Below, in pieces: positions 8,518 through 16,655 of a DNA stretch of 62,119 bases. The DNA is taken from contig JALQXE010000021.1 in the NCBI GenBank assembly GCA_023263235.1, forward strand, positions 1 through 62,119, read 5' to 3'. The notes below the pieces were generated by a model. That model did not search any database, was not told where the DNA came from, and worked only from the letters and a program-made list of their open reading frames with translations. Made by a program: the position numbers and the translations under genes. Positions within the stretch are counted from its first letter, which is position 1; each line of letters begins with the position of its first letter. Source of the DNA: Sediminibacterium sp. (lineage in GTDB: Bacteria; Bacteroidota; Bacteroidia; Chitinophagales; Chitinophagaceae).

Positions 8518-10002
8518 TTACTTGTCTAATTGTTTTAAAAATTCATTTGCATTTTTTAAATGTAAATTTTGCTTTTCGGCACTCATTTTGTCAAAAGTGC
8601 CTATCAGCATGCCCAGCCTTGGATTTTTTAAGAAAAAGCTTCGGTGCTCATGCATAAATCGCCAAAACAATCCATCCCAAATACCCTGCCATTCTCCTTT
8701 TTCATAATCACTCATTTTAATTAAATAATTGCTGCCACTTATATAGGGTTTAGTAGTCATTAATCCTCCATCTGCAAACTGTGTCATGCCATATACATTG
8801 GGCACCATTACCCAATCATACGCATCAATAAACATTTCCATGAACCATTTATATACATCATTGGGATCAAACTCACATAGTAACATAAAATTACCTAGCA
8901 CCATTAGCCTTTCAATATGATGACAGTACCCTGTTTTTAATATTTTTTGGATGGTATCATCTAATGGAGGAATGCCGGTAGTGCCCGTCCAAAAACTTGC
9001 AGGAATTTTTCTTGTAAATCCCCAAAAATTGGTGGTACGTTGCTTTGTACCTTCTAACTCATACACAATTTTTATAAATTCACGCCATCCCATTACTTGT
9101 CTAACAAAGCCCTCTAATGAATTTAAAGGAATATTTTTTTGGGCGGCTATAGCTAATGCTTTTTCAATGATATGACCTGGGGTAAGTAAACCAATATTTA
9201 ACATTGGACTTAAAACTGAATGATGTAATACAGACTCTTTTGCAACTATTGCATCCTCATAAATACCAAATTTTTCAAACCTTTTGTTTAAAAATTCATC
9301 TAACCATATTTCTGATTCTTCGAATGTGGTTGAGAACAAATGCACTGTATTTATATCGCCATAATTATTTGGAAAATATTTTTGGACATACTTTTTTGCT
9401 TCTGATACATATTTATTTTCTTTTGGTAAAGCAAGTTGAGGCACCATTTCTTTTTTTGGAAACTTCGCTCTATTTTCTGCATCATAGGTCCACTTACCTC
9501 CAACAGGCTTTCCGTCTTTTTCTAATAAAATGCCTCTTTGCTTTCTTTGCCAAGTATAAAAATCGGTTTGGAAATATGTTTTTCTTTTATTGAAAAAGTC
9601 AAATCCTTCTTTAGCACTATTCAAAAAGTTAGGACTTTCAATTATATTTAATGTTAGTTTATTCTTTTTGCAAGTAGTTGAAATTTTTTTCATCAGCCAG
9701 TTATCAACAACATGAATTATGTTTACTTGCTGTAACCCCTCTGCTGCAAGTGATGTAATTAAATGAATACAATCACAATGACTATTTGATTGTTCAATGT
9801 ACACAACATCAAAACCTTTTGTTGTTAAATATTGCTCATAATATTTCATACTAGCTCGGTGTAAGACTAGTTTTTGTTGATGAAAATTATATTGCTTAAA
9901 AAACAAGTGTTCTTCTATTAAGTACACTTTAACGCCTTTTTTTAAAACAGGGTTATTCTTAAAAAGCTGGTGAGGAAATATTAAAACGGCCGTTGTTGAC
10001 AT
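8518..10002 (-). CDS. Cryptochrome/photolyase of the PhrB-like family, without Fe-S ligands
   Basis: A 494-residue protein of the deoxyribodipyrimidine photolyase-related family, the bacterial (6-4) photolyase/CryB group. The N-terminal antenna domain (about 1-150) starts with LIFPHQLF. The FAD domain is in the second half, with RQVMGWREFIK (301-311), HHIERLMVLGNFML (361-374) and PNVYGMTQFADGGLMTTKPY (401-420). The best-known members bind a [4Fe-4S] cluster through four cysteines, two of them in a CxxC directly after MSDYC. Here that stretch reads MSDYEKGEWQGIWDG and no cysteine occurs after Cys376. The protein therefore cannot bind the cluster in the usual way. First gene of the operon with the flavin reductase and FAD-domain protein. 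Confidence 0.9.
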   Translation of the reverse strand: MSTTAVLIFPHQLFKNNPVLKKGVKVYLIEEHLFFKQYNFHQQKLVLHRASMKYYEQYLTTKGFDVVYIEQSNSHCDCIHLITSLAAEGLQQVNIIHVVDNWLMKKISTTCKKNKLTLNIIESPNFLNSAKEGFDFFNKRKTYFQTDFYTWQRKQRGILLEKDGKPVGGKWTYDAENRAKFPKKEMVPQLALPKENKYVSEAKKYVQKYFPNNYGDINTVHLFSTTFEESEIWLDEFLNKRFEKFGIYEDAIVAKESVLHHSVLSPMLNIGLLTPGHIIEKALAIAAQKNIPLNSLEGFVRQVMGWREFIKIVYELEGTKQRTTNFWGFTRKIPASFWTGTTGIPPLDDTIQKILKTGYCHHIERLMVLGNFMLLCEFDPNDVYKWFMEMFIDAYDWVMVPNVYGMTQFADGGLMTTKPYISGSNYLIKMSDYEKGEWQGIWDGLFWRFMHEHRSFFLKNPRLGMLIGTFDKMSAEKQNLHLKNANEFLKQLDK

Positions 10003-10061
10003 TACATATTAGGAATTAACCTATAAAACAATAAATTCATGAAATTGTTCAGGTTGGAAAC

Positions 10062-10110
10062 TTGTAAGGCATTGATAATGAATGTGAAAAATATGCGCAA
10101 TACCTTACAA
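10062..10110. repeat. Inverted repeat upstream of the photolyase operon
   Basis: TTGTAAGGCATTG (10062-10074) pairs with CAATACCTTACAA (10098-10110) with one G-T-type mismatch and a 23-base loop. It lies between the terminator of the NTF2 lipoprotein gene and the start of the PhrB-like gene, 60-108 bases upstream of that start. An operator or mRNA leader for the photolyase operon is the simplest reading; no regulator is known. Confidence 0.4.
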
Positions 10111-10126
10111 AACGGAATTTTGCACT

Positions 10127-10158
10127 AAAAAGGGCCCCTATGAATAGGGGCCCTTTTT
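10127..10158 (-). terminator. Strong rho-independent terminator after the NTF2 lipoprotein gene
   Basis: A perfect 14-base-pair stem: AAAAAGGGCCCCTA (10127-10140), loop TGAA, TAGGGGCCCTTTTT (10145-10158). It lies 29 bases beyond the stop of the lipoprotein gene on -, where the stem is followed by the U-run. It would also stop transcription on +. Confidence 0.9.
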
Positions 10159-10186
10159 ATAAATTTAAATCAAACTTAAATAAAAA

Positions 10187-10711
10187 CTATTTTAAGAATT
10201 CTGCAACGGGCGCAGTGTCATACGTATCCCACTCTCTAACAATTTTGCCATCTTTGAAAGCGAATACAGCATTAATACGAACTGTTGATTTTTGAGTTCC
10301 TTTAAAGAAAGTTGCATCAAAGTATACATTTACATAATGCTTAAATGAACGCTCATCTTCCTTAAAGCCTACCGTTTCCCAAATATCATTAATGCTCTCA
10401 ATTTTCATAGTAACACCTTTTGACTTAAAGAAATCGGCCATTTTCATATTCTCTGCTACAGTTAGCTTATTTCTATTATCATAGATAGTTGCAGTATCTG
10501 CATAAAGCGTCTTAAAAGTGGCAGTATCAGAATTTGCACCGGCCTCTAACGCTTTTTTGACAGTATTTATGTTTTCGCTGCTACTTAGTGTATAACCAAA
10601 AGCTTCAGTAGGCACTGTAGTGGAAGCAGTTGAAGAAGATGTACTTTCGGTTTTTGTGCCGCAAGCTAATAGAGCAGATATAACAACTGCACTTAATAAT
10701 ACTTTTTTCAT
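10187..10711 (-). CDS. NTF2-like (SnoaL-type) lipoprotein
   Basis: A 174-residue predicted lipoprotein. The signal peptide ends in the lipobox LLACG, with the lipidated cysteine at residue 17, followed by a Ser/Thr-rich linker. Residues about 45-172 look like a single NTF2-like domain: an N-terminal helix with NTVKKALEAGANSD, FKTLYADTATIYD, and beta-strands ending in FKDGKIVREWDTYDT. The fold serves many enzymes and binding proteins, so the function is unknown. A strong terminator follows. A TGTTCC/GGAACA inverted repeat lies 75-99 bases upstream of the start, and related repeats stand beside the next three genes. Confidence 0.82.
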   Translation of the reverse strand: MKKVLLSAVVISALLACGTKTESTSSSTASTTVPTEAFGYTLSSSENINTVKKALEAGANSDTATFKTLYADTATIYDNRNKLTVAENMKMADFFKSKGVTMKIESINDIWETVGFKEDERSFKHYVNVYFDATFFKGTQKSTVRINAVFAFKDGKIVREWDTYDTAPVAEFLK

Positions 10712-10769
10712 GAATTAAATTTTTTGTTTAGTAACCGTAAAATAGATTGAATCCCCAGTAACAATTCAA

Positions 10770-10810
10770 TTTAAACAATGTAAAATGTTCCAAATTACTA
10801 TTTGGGAACA
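10770..10810. promoter_or_regulatory. TGTTCC/GGAACA operator-like repeat, copy 1
   Basis: TTTAAACAATG (10770-10780) leads into TGTTCCAAA (10786-10794), a six-base spacer and TTTGGGAACA (10801-10810). The arms pair with one bulged G. It lies 75-99 bases upstream of the NTF2 lipoprotein and 18 bases beyond the stop of the PhyH gene. The same layout recurs at 12249-12288 and, reversed, at 11723-11763. Confidence 0.55.
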
Positions 10811-10827
10811 AAATGAATTGAATACAG

Positions 10828-11670
10828 TTATTTTTCCCAACCAGTTTCTTTTAAAGCAGGGTCGTTTTCCTTTTTTAAAAAATCGGCATTCCCTAAACTT
10901 TCAGGCTCCCATTCTAAAATAGCAGTATCAGGAACTATATCAATCGCATGTTGCCAGGCAGTTGAGGTTTCATTGTAGGCTAAATTACTTTGAGCACTAT
11001 AGCAAGAGATAATAGACCATCTTGGCTTATCAGATAAATTAGCTTCGGAGCGATGTAAAAGATTGCTATGAAAAAACAAAGCGTCACCTGGCTCAATTTC
11101 AACATACACAAGATCCATTGTTTTTAATGCATTATTAACCATTGTCATATCGGCACCAACTTGTTCACCCGCAAATCCATGATTTACTCTTCCTAATTTA
11201 TGGGAGCCTTTTATTACTTGAATACAACCATTTTCTTTATTGGCAGGAGTTAATGCAACCATGACACTTACCAATTGATCAGGAAACATGAACTGATTTT
11301 TATACCAATAACCATAATCTTGATGCCATTCCCAAGCGCCTCCCACCTTGGGTTCTTTTTGCATAAGCTTAGAGTGAAAATGACATACAGGCGCTTCGCT
11401 ATCCAATACCTGTGCAACTCTATTTACCATACGCTCACTCCTTGTTAAATATCCAAAAATGTCATTGCCTGGCGTAAACCACAAGGACAACTTTGTTTTT
11501 TTTCCTGTTTGATCATTTAAATCCAACGCATTCTTTGCCATCGCATCATCCTGAATAGCAATACCATACATTTTATCAACTTCTTGCTTACTACAAAAAT
11601 TTTTAATTATGATATAACCGTCTTTGTTGTATTGATGAATTTGAGCGGGCGTAAATTGATTCATATTCAT
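10828..11670 (-). CDS. Phytanoyl-CoA dioxygenase (PhyH) family oxygenase
   Basis: A 280-residue Fe(II)/2-oxoglutarate oxygenase of the PhyH family, cytoplasmic. The iron triad is visible as His116 and Asp118 in WEWHQDYGYW and His206 in HSNLLHRSEAN; Arg217 in DKPRWSI is placed to bind 2-oxoglutarate. PhyH proteins hydroxylate very different small molecules, so the substrate cannot be named. ATG codons exist at 11670 and 11664, and the first is used here. It is divergent from the lipocalin-like gene, and the shared intergenic space holds copy 2 of the TGTTCC repeat. TAAATTTA (read TAAATTTA on -) at 11692-11699 is a 7 of 8 match to the -7 box. Confidence 0.9.
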   Translation of the reverse strand: MNMNQFTPAQIHQYNKDGYIIIKNFCSKQEVDKMYGIAIQDDAMAKNALDLNDQTGKKTKLSLWFTPGNDIFGYLTRSERMVNRVAQVLDSEAPVCHFHSKLMQKEPKVGGAWEWHQDYGYWYKNQFMFPDQLVSVMVALTPANKENGCIQVIKGSHKLGRVNHGFAGEQVGADMTMVNNALKTMDLVYVEIEPGDALFFHSNLLHRSEANLSDKPRWSIISCYSAQSNLAYNETSTAWQHAIDIVPDTAILEWEPESLGNADFLKKENDPALKETGWEK

Positions 11671-11722
11671 GGTAGCTGTTTTATGGGTTAATAAATTTAA
11701 TGAAAAAATTTGATTACCCTAT

Positions 11723-11763
11723 TTGTTCCAAAACGGAAAATTGGAACAATTTAAACATTGTAA
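11723..11763. promoter_or_regulatory. TGTTCC/GGAACA operator-like repeat, copy 2
   Basis: TTGTTCCAA (11723-11731) and TTGGAACAA (11741-11749) form a perfect 9-base inverted repeat with a 9-base spacer, followed by TTTAAACATTGTAA (11750-11763). It lies in the divergent region, 53 bases from the PhyH start and 78 bases from the lipocalin-like start, so it is well placed to control both. Confidence 0.6.
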
Positions 11764-11826
11764 GGAAAAATTATTTCTAATAAAGCCAATAAGTTTGATA
11801 ATAGCATTACCATAAAATTAAAAATT

Positions 11827-12243
11827 ATGCAAAAACCCATAGTTCTAGTATTCATTGTTTTAGCAATAGGTTGTAAAAACATTAAAAGTCCTGTTGACGA
11901 AGCAAAGCAAAGTGATTTAGTGGGATCATGGCACTTAACCACCAAAGGACAAGATAAATACCACAAGGGGGTTATTATTTACAGCGCAGACGGTCAAATG
12001 AGTGTTATATTAAATAACAAAGACAGTGCTGCAAGCGGATACAGTGGTAAATATGAAGTGAATGAAAAAGAGGGTTATGTTAAACATTATAGAGACTTTT
12101 ATGCTTTGCTTCCATTTACCAATGATTCAATCCCTCCTGTTTGGATAAGAGATTACAAATTAAGTGAAGATAAAAGAACACTTACCTTAAGCCCAAGGGA
12201 AGACAAAAGCTTTTCTTTGGTTTGGCAAAGAGTAAGGCAATAG
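11827..12243 (+). CDS. Lipocalin-like lipoprotein
   Basis: A 138-residue small secreted protein. The signal peptide ends in AIGCK, so Cys16 is the likely lipidation site. The mature part resembles the lipocalin-like domain of small bacterial lipoproteins: LVGSWHLTTKG at the start, then IYSADGQMSVIL, YSGKYEVNEKEGYVKHY and the closing strand KRTLTLSPREDKSFSLVW. This is a compact beta-barrel of unknown ligand. It is divergent from PhyH, with copy 2 of the TGTTCC repeat between them, and copy 3 begins 6 bases after its stop codon. Function not assigned. Confidence 0.78.
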   Translation: MQKPIVLVFIVLAIGCKNIKSPVDEAKQSDLVGSWHLTTKGQDKYHKGVIIYSADGQMSVILNNKDSAASGYSGKYEVNEKEGYVKHYRDFYALLPFTNDSIPPVWIRDYKLSEDKRTLTLSPREDKSFSLVWQRVRQ

Positions 12244-12248
12244 TCATA

Positions 12249-12288
12249 TTTAAACATAAAATGTTCCATTAAAGGAATATGGAACATT
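12249..12288. promoter_or_regulatory. TGTTCC/GGAACA operator-like repeat, copy 3
   Basis: TTTAAAC (12249-12255) followed by AATGTTCCAT (12260-12269), a 9-base spacer and ATGGAACATT (12279-12288), a perfect 10-base inverted repeat. It lies 101-129 bases upstream of the tandem NTF2-like gene. It also follows the lipocalin-like stop by 6 bases, so a terminator role was considered, but there is no T-run directly after the stem. Confidence 0.58.
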
Positions 12289-12388
12289 ATTTATAGTTAT
12301 TCCTTAGTCAATTGTTTTTAATGTAGTTATTTTTCAATTACAGTATAAAAGCTTAAACATTAACAAATTTTAAACCAAAACCAACCAA

Positions 12389-13306
12389 ATGAAAAAATTA
12401 GGATTATTTATTGCAATCATCGCATCTACAACAAGTTTAATGGCTCAAGCACCAGCTGCAGGCAAAGTGTTTATGGAAGGAGAAGCAAAGGGTAAGAAAA
12501 TTCAATTAGGTACCGATAAATCGGTAGATATTGTACTTGCTAATATCAAAGCTTATAATTTGAATGATGGCTCAGATGTTTCACAATATGTTGCAGACTC
12601 AAAACCAGGAAGTCTTCAGTCATTAATTAAAGACTGGCATAAAAACATGAAGTCCTTAAACGAAGTGCCGCTTGTTGTTTTTCCCGTTAAAGTACAAGGT
12701 GAAAAAAACGAAAGTGTTGTTGTATATGCAAATGAAGACAGAGTTTATAAAAACGGCTCTACACAAAAATTATCGGTTGTGGAATTTTTTGAAGTAACGC
12801 CTGAGGGTAAAATAGCTTCTTTCAATCAATTTACTCAAATTCCAACAACTAACGAATTTGGACAAACAACAGGAGGAAAATTTTTTGCACCAGGGAATTC
12901 AAAATTAGATGGCACCAGTTTTCAATTTTCTAACAGAGGGGAAGTTGAAACAATGGAAAAATTTATGAAAGCCTATAATGTTATGGATGTTGCAACTTGT
13001 GCTTCATTAATGGCTGATTCAGTGAAAATTCATGATTTTGATGGCAACGTTATGTTTTTAACAAAGGCAATGCTACCAAGTGTATTTGGCGAATATAGTT
13101 CTTTAGATTGGCAACCACTTAGTATGATTCCTGTAAAAATTACAGATACAGATCCTTCTTCTGCCATATTGGTAAATGCAACTGAAAAAAGAGTTTTAAA
13201 AAATGGCACCGTTTGGGAAAAAGATTTATTAGAAACTTTTTATATTAATAGAGCTGGTAAAATTTCTGAAATTTATCAATATTCAAGAGGTTTGGATAAA
13301 AAATAA
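12389..13306 (+). CDS. Secreted protein with two NTF2-like repeats
   Basis: A 305-residue protein with a signal peptide (cleavage after LMAQ, about residue 20). The mature chain looks like an internal duplication. VLANIKAYNLNDGSDVSQYV in the first half matches EKFMKAYNVMDVATCASLM in the second. VYKNGSTQKLSVVEFFEVT...GKIASFNQF matches VLKNGTVWEKDLLETFYIN...GKISEIYQY. Each copy has the strand/helix pattern of an NTF2-like (SnoaL) domain. No catalytic residues can be named. It shares the TGTTCC-type repeat with the neighbouring NTF2 lipoprotein, PhyH and lipocalin genes, which suggests common control. A terminator hairpin follows. Confidence 0.75.
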   Translation: MKKLGLFIAIIASTTSLMAQAPAAGKVFMEGEAKGKKIQLGTDKSVDIVLANIKAYNLNDGSDVSQYVADSKPGSLQSLIKDWHKNMKSLNEVPLVVFPVKVQGEKNESVVVYANEDRVYKNGSTQKLSVVEFFEVTPEGKIASFNQFTQIPTTNEFGQTTGGKFFAPGNSKLDGTSFQFSNRGEVETMEKFMKAYNVMDVATCASLMADSVKIHDFDGNVMFLTKAMLPSVFGEYSSLDWQPLSMIPVKITDTDPSSAILVNATEKRVLKNGTVWEKDLLETFYINRAGKISEIYQYSRGLDKK

Positions 13307-13338
13307 AACGAGTTCAATAATTAGTACGGTAAAATTAT

Positions 13339-13371
13339 AAAAGGGTTTATGCAACTAAGCATAAACCCTTT
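13339..13371. terminator. Bidirectional terminator
   Basis: AAAGGGTTTATGC pairs with GCATAAACCCTTT (right arm 13359-13371) around the loop AACTAA, a 13-base-pair stem. It lies between the convergent ends of the tandem NTF2 gene (+) and the GH95 gene (-) and could serve both. Confidence 0.85.
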
Positions 13372-13396
13372 CTAATAAAATTGAATGTAATTATTT

Positions 13397-15826
13397 TTAC
13401 TTCATGGTCTTTATAATTTCCATCTTCCCATTCATAAATACTTTTACATTTAATTGAGTAGGAGACTTTATTTTTACTGTTTTTACTTTTCCGTCTGCCC
13501 ATACCATGTCAACTTCGTAATTCCCTCTTGCTTTTAATCCTTTCACTTCACCTGTACTCCATACTTTAGGCAATGCCGGCAATAATTCAATATAGTCACC
13601 ATTTGATTGTACGAGCATTTCAGCTACAGCAGCAGCACCTCCAAAATTGCCGTCAATTTGAAAAGGAGGATGCGCATCTAACAAGTTAGGATACGTGCCT
13701 CCGCCATTTTCGGTTTTCTCTCTAATTTCATCGGGAGCAACATAGTGTAATAATTCGCGGTACATTTTATAAGCATGTGCTCCGTCTTTTAATCTTGCCC
13801 ATAAATTAATGCGCCAACCCTTGGACCAACCCGTGGTTTCATCTCCTTTAATTTCTATAGTTTTTTTAGCTGCATTGGCCAATAAAGGTGTGTTATCAAC
13901 CGTAATATGATTCCCTGGATATAAACCAAATAAATGTGTTTGATGTCGGTGCTTAGGATCGGCGTCCTCCCAATCATAATACCATTCTTGTAAGTTTCCC
14001 TTACTTCCAATTTGATATGGATGTAAATTATTTAAAGCATCATTTATTTTATTGATAAATTCAGTGTCATTGTTTAATATCTTTTGCGCCGCTACTACAT
14101 TCATAAATAATTCTCTAATCATTGCTATATCCGCTGTTGCACCATATAGAGTTGCACCAATATATCCCGTTGGGGTTTTATAATTATTTTCAGGTGAAGT
14201 AGAAGGCGATGTTATATATTTTCCACTACTGTCTTTTATTAACCATGCTAAACAAAATTCAGCAGCACCACGCATTAAAGGATAGCCTTGTTTTTCTAAA
14301 AATGATTTATCTCCTGTATATAAATAATGTTGCCATAAATGTGTACTTGCCCAAGTACCGCCCATTGCCCAGTTGGCCCAAACTGGATCGCCATTGCCAA
14401 AATTTCCAACTGGATTTGACATGGCCCATATATCAGAATTGTGGTGCGTTACCCAGCCGGGCATATTATAAAATGTTTTAGCAGTGGTTTTACCAGTGAT
14501 GGATAAATTTTTTATAAACTGAAGAAATGGAAGATGCATTTCAGATAAATTAGTGTTTTCTGCTAACCAATAATTTTCCTCAGCATTAATATTCATTGTA
14601 TAATTACTTGACCAAGGGGGTTGCAAATAAGGATTCCACAAACCTTGTAAGTTTGCTGGCACGCCATTGGTGCGCGAACTACTTATTAATAAATAGCGTC
14701 CATATTGAAAATAAAGTGTTTCTAAATAAGGATCTGCCAATCCTTTCGCATAGCGCATTAATCGTTGATCCGTTGGTAAATTTACCGTATCCTTATTGGC
14801 TAATTTTAATTGTACTCTATTATAAAAACGCTGATAATCTTGTAGATGACGTTTTTTTATTTCATTCCATCCCAACGCAACAGCATTATTTAATTGCGAA
14901 TTAGCTATATTATTATTATTGAGTCCATTTGTTACAGGGTCCTTATCAAATCCATTAAAACTTGTAGCCATTGAAACATATACAGTTGCTTCATTTGCAT
15001 CAGATAAACTAATAGTTGAGTCGGTATTGGAAACTTTTCCGGTGTTACTCTCAATTTTTATAATAGTAGTGAACCGAGTTCCTTTTTTATTTTCAAATAC
15101 AACGGAATTACTTTTTTTCTGCAAATACACAGGATCGGCTTTCGAAGGCGCTGCGCCTTGTATTTGTATATTATTCTTATTTACAATTTTTTCAAATTTT
15201 AACAAAGATTCAAATCTCAAAGAAAATGATAAAGCGCCTGCTTTTTTACTTGTTAAATGAATAGCAAATATCTTATCAGGATTTGAAACCAAATATTCTC
15301 TTTCAATAACATTATTATTTGAACTGGTTTTTACAGATGCAATTGCTTTATCAATATCTAAATCACGATAATAATCATTTATGTAGGGATCGTCATTTAC
15401 TTCCAAATAAAGGGTTCCCAATGGAGCATAAGATTCAGAAAACTTACCTTGTAATTTTTTTATTAACTGATCGGCTTTTTTATAATTATTTTCTTGCAAT
15501 GCTTTTCTAACATCTGGTAAATGTTTATAGGCCGTCGCATTCATGTTTGCATTTACTGGCTCACCCGACCAAAGTGTAAGATCATTTAAATATATTTTAT
15601 CTATAGAAATGCCGCCAAATACTGTAGCGCCTTGCATTCCATTCCCAATTAACATCGCCTCCTCAAAATATTTTGCGGGGCTCTCATACCACAGTTTTAA
15701 AGGTGCTTGAATAGAACTGTTGGCTGCAACCGCCGTAACTTGTGTGGTTTTTTTACTGCCTTTTTTTTGAGCTTGTGTAATTAATGGAAATAAAAGAATA
15801 AAGAGGATAACTGTTTTCTTACACAT
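13397..15826 (-). CDS. Glycoside hydrolase family 95 protein (alpha-L-fucosidase type)
   Basis: An 809-residue exported enzyme of GH95, whose characterised members release alpha-1,2-linked L-fucose (some act on L-galactose) by inversion. The signal peptide ends about LITAQA. The N-terminal beta domain starts with [20 protein letters not shown], the family hallmark. The (alpha/alpha)6 core shows [20 protein letters not shown], the region with [12 protein letters not shown], and [14 protein letters not shown] near the usual acid/base area. The C-terminus has [22 protein letters not shown]. No SusC/SusD pair or other glycan genes stand next to it, so it is not in a polysaccharide utilisation locus here. 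A good promoter lies just upstream. Confidence 0.92.
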   Translation of the reverse strand: MCKKTVILFILLFPLITQAQKKGSKKTTQVTAVAANSSIQAPLKLWYESPAKYFEEAMLIGNGMQGATVFGGISIDKIYLNDLTLWSGEPVNANMNATAYKHLPDVRKALQENNYKKADQLIKKLQGKFSESYAPLGTLYLEVNDDPYINDYYRDLDIDKAIASVKTSSNNNVIEREYLVSNPDKIFAIHLTSKKAGALSFSLRFESLLKFEKIVNKNNIQIQGAAPSKADPVYLQKKSNSVVFENKKGTRFTTIIKIESNTGKVSNTDSTISLSDANEATVYVSMATSFNGFDKDPVTNGLNNNNIANSQLNNAVALGWNEIKKRHLQDYQRFYNRVQLKLANKDTVNLPTDQRLMRYAKGLADPYLETLYFQYGRYLLISSSRTNGVPANLQGLWNPYLQPPWSSNYTMNINAEENYWLAENTNLSEMHLPFLQFIKNLSITGKTTAKTFYNMPGWVTHHNSDIWAMSNPVGNFGNGDPVWANWAMGGTWASTHLWQHYLYTGDKSFLEKQGYPLMRGAAEFCLAWLIKDSSGKYITSPSTSPENNYKTPTGYIGATLYGATADIAMIRELFMNVVAAQKILNNDTEFINKINDALNNLHPYQIGSKGNLQEWYYDWEDADPKHRHQTHLFGLYPGNHITVDNTPLLANAAKKTIEIKGDETTGWSKGWRINLWARLKDGAHAYKMYRELLHYVAPDEIREKTENGGGTYPNLLDAHPPFQIDGNFGGAAAVAEMLVQSNGDYIELLPALPKVWSTGEVKGLKARGNYEVDMVWADGKVKTVKIKSPTQLNVKVFMNGKMEIIKTMK

Positions 15827-15859
15827 AATTTTTGCACCTTGATGATATTATATAAAGTG

Positions 15860-15886
15860 CAAATTTAAGCAGAATTAGTTTGCCAA
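15860..15886 (-). promoter_or_regulatory. Promoter of the GH95 gene
   Basis: Read on -, TTG (15886-15884), a 16-base spacer, then TAAATTTG (15867-15860), a full match to the Bacteroidota -7 box TAnnTTTG. The box ends 33 bases before the GH95 start codon. Confidence 0.6.
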
Positions 15887-16549
15887 TGTAGACTGACGCA
15901 TGTAGGATTTCACAGGCGCATACACAAATAAACAAGACGCCCCTTGTATGGCTTCAATAATAGTATTCACCTGGTCATTTGGAACCGCCGGGCAACCCAA
16001 GCTTCGGCCAATATAACCTTGTTGTTTTGCAATAGATTCAGATACATAATTGGCACCATGTATCACAATAGCTCTTTCTTTTGCATTGTCGTTAATTCCT
16101 TTCTCTTGACCCTCAAGTTCTAGCGTAGTACCATGCTTTCCAATGTAGGTTTTACCAGTTACATAAAAACCTAAACTGCTTTTGGAAGATGCGTCTTTAT
16201 TAGAAAATGTGTTTGCGAATACTGTACCCGATTTTTTTCCGTGTGCTACTAAGGTTTGTAATAATAATTGTCCCTGTTCCATATCAATTACGTAAAAACG
16301 ATTGGATGTACTTGGTTTACTAAAATCAATGATGGTTAAGTAATGAACATTGTTTAGTTTACCCTGCTCTTTTAATTTTTCATAGCCATCCAAAGCCAAC
16401 TTCAAAGCATCGCTATTGATATCTAGGCTACTCGTTAACGTGGTCAACAAGTTATTTGCTGTTGTAGGCTTTGACAACACAACCGAATTACTTCTTGTGT
16501 GTATACTCAAAACGATACATAAAACGAGTATGGAAATCTGTTTAAACAT
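15875..16549 (-). CDS. Murein L,D-transpeptidase catalytic-domain protein
   Basis: A 224-residue exported protein of the family called L,D-transpeptidase catalytic domain type 2 (YkuD-like). It starts with a signal peptide (MFKQISILVLCIVLSIHT). The active-site region reads IVIHGANYVS, then GRSLGCPAVP, which places the nucleophile at Cys186 with His164 upstream. Family members make or edit 3-3 peptidoglycan cross-links, but this subfamily is poorly studied. I chose ATG 16549; an upstream TTG at 16576 would add nine residues before the signal peptide and is unlikely. A second, unrelated L,D-transpeptidase is 1.6 kb away. Confidence 0.85.
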   Translation of the reverse strand: MFKQISILVLCIVLSIHTRSNSVVLSKPTTANNLLTTLTSSLDINSDALKLALDGYEKLKEQGKLNNVHYLTIIDFSKPSTSNRFYVIDMEQGQLLLQTLVAHGKKSGTVFANTFSNKDASSKSSLGFYVTGKTYIGKHGTTLELEGQEKGINDNAKERAIVIHGANYVSESIAKQQGYIGRSLGCPAVPNDQVNTIIEAIQGASCLFVYAPVKSYMRQSTLAN

Positions 16550-16562
16550 ATTATAAGGGGTG

Positions 16563-16570
16563 CAAAGGTA
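16563..16570 (-). promoter_or_regulatory. -7 promoter box of the L,D-transpeptidase gene
   Basis: CAAAGGTA on + reads TACCTTTG on -, a full match to the Bacteroidota -7 box, ending 13 bases before the start codon at 16549. No clear -33 TTG was found at the expected distance. Confidence 0.45.
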
Positions 16571-16655
16571 CAACAAGCTCCCTTTTTAATATGTTAAAAT
16601 TACACTTTGAATTAAATAAAATTATTATTTAATTGATTATTAATATTTTATATAT

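Noticed and set aside
12249..12288. Terminator of the lipocalin-like gene
   Set aside because: The stem is AT-rich with no T-run after it, and the same element also occurs in a purely divergent promoter region at 11723-11763.
13397..15826. GH95 gene as part of a polysaccharide utilisation locus
   Set aside because: No SusC/SusD pair, sulfatase or other glycoside hydrolase lies within reach.
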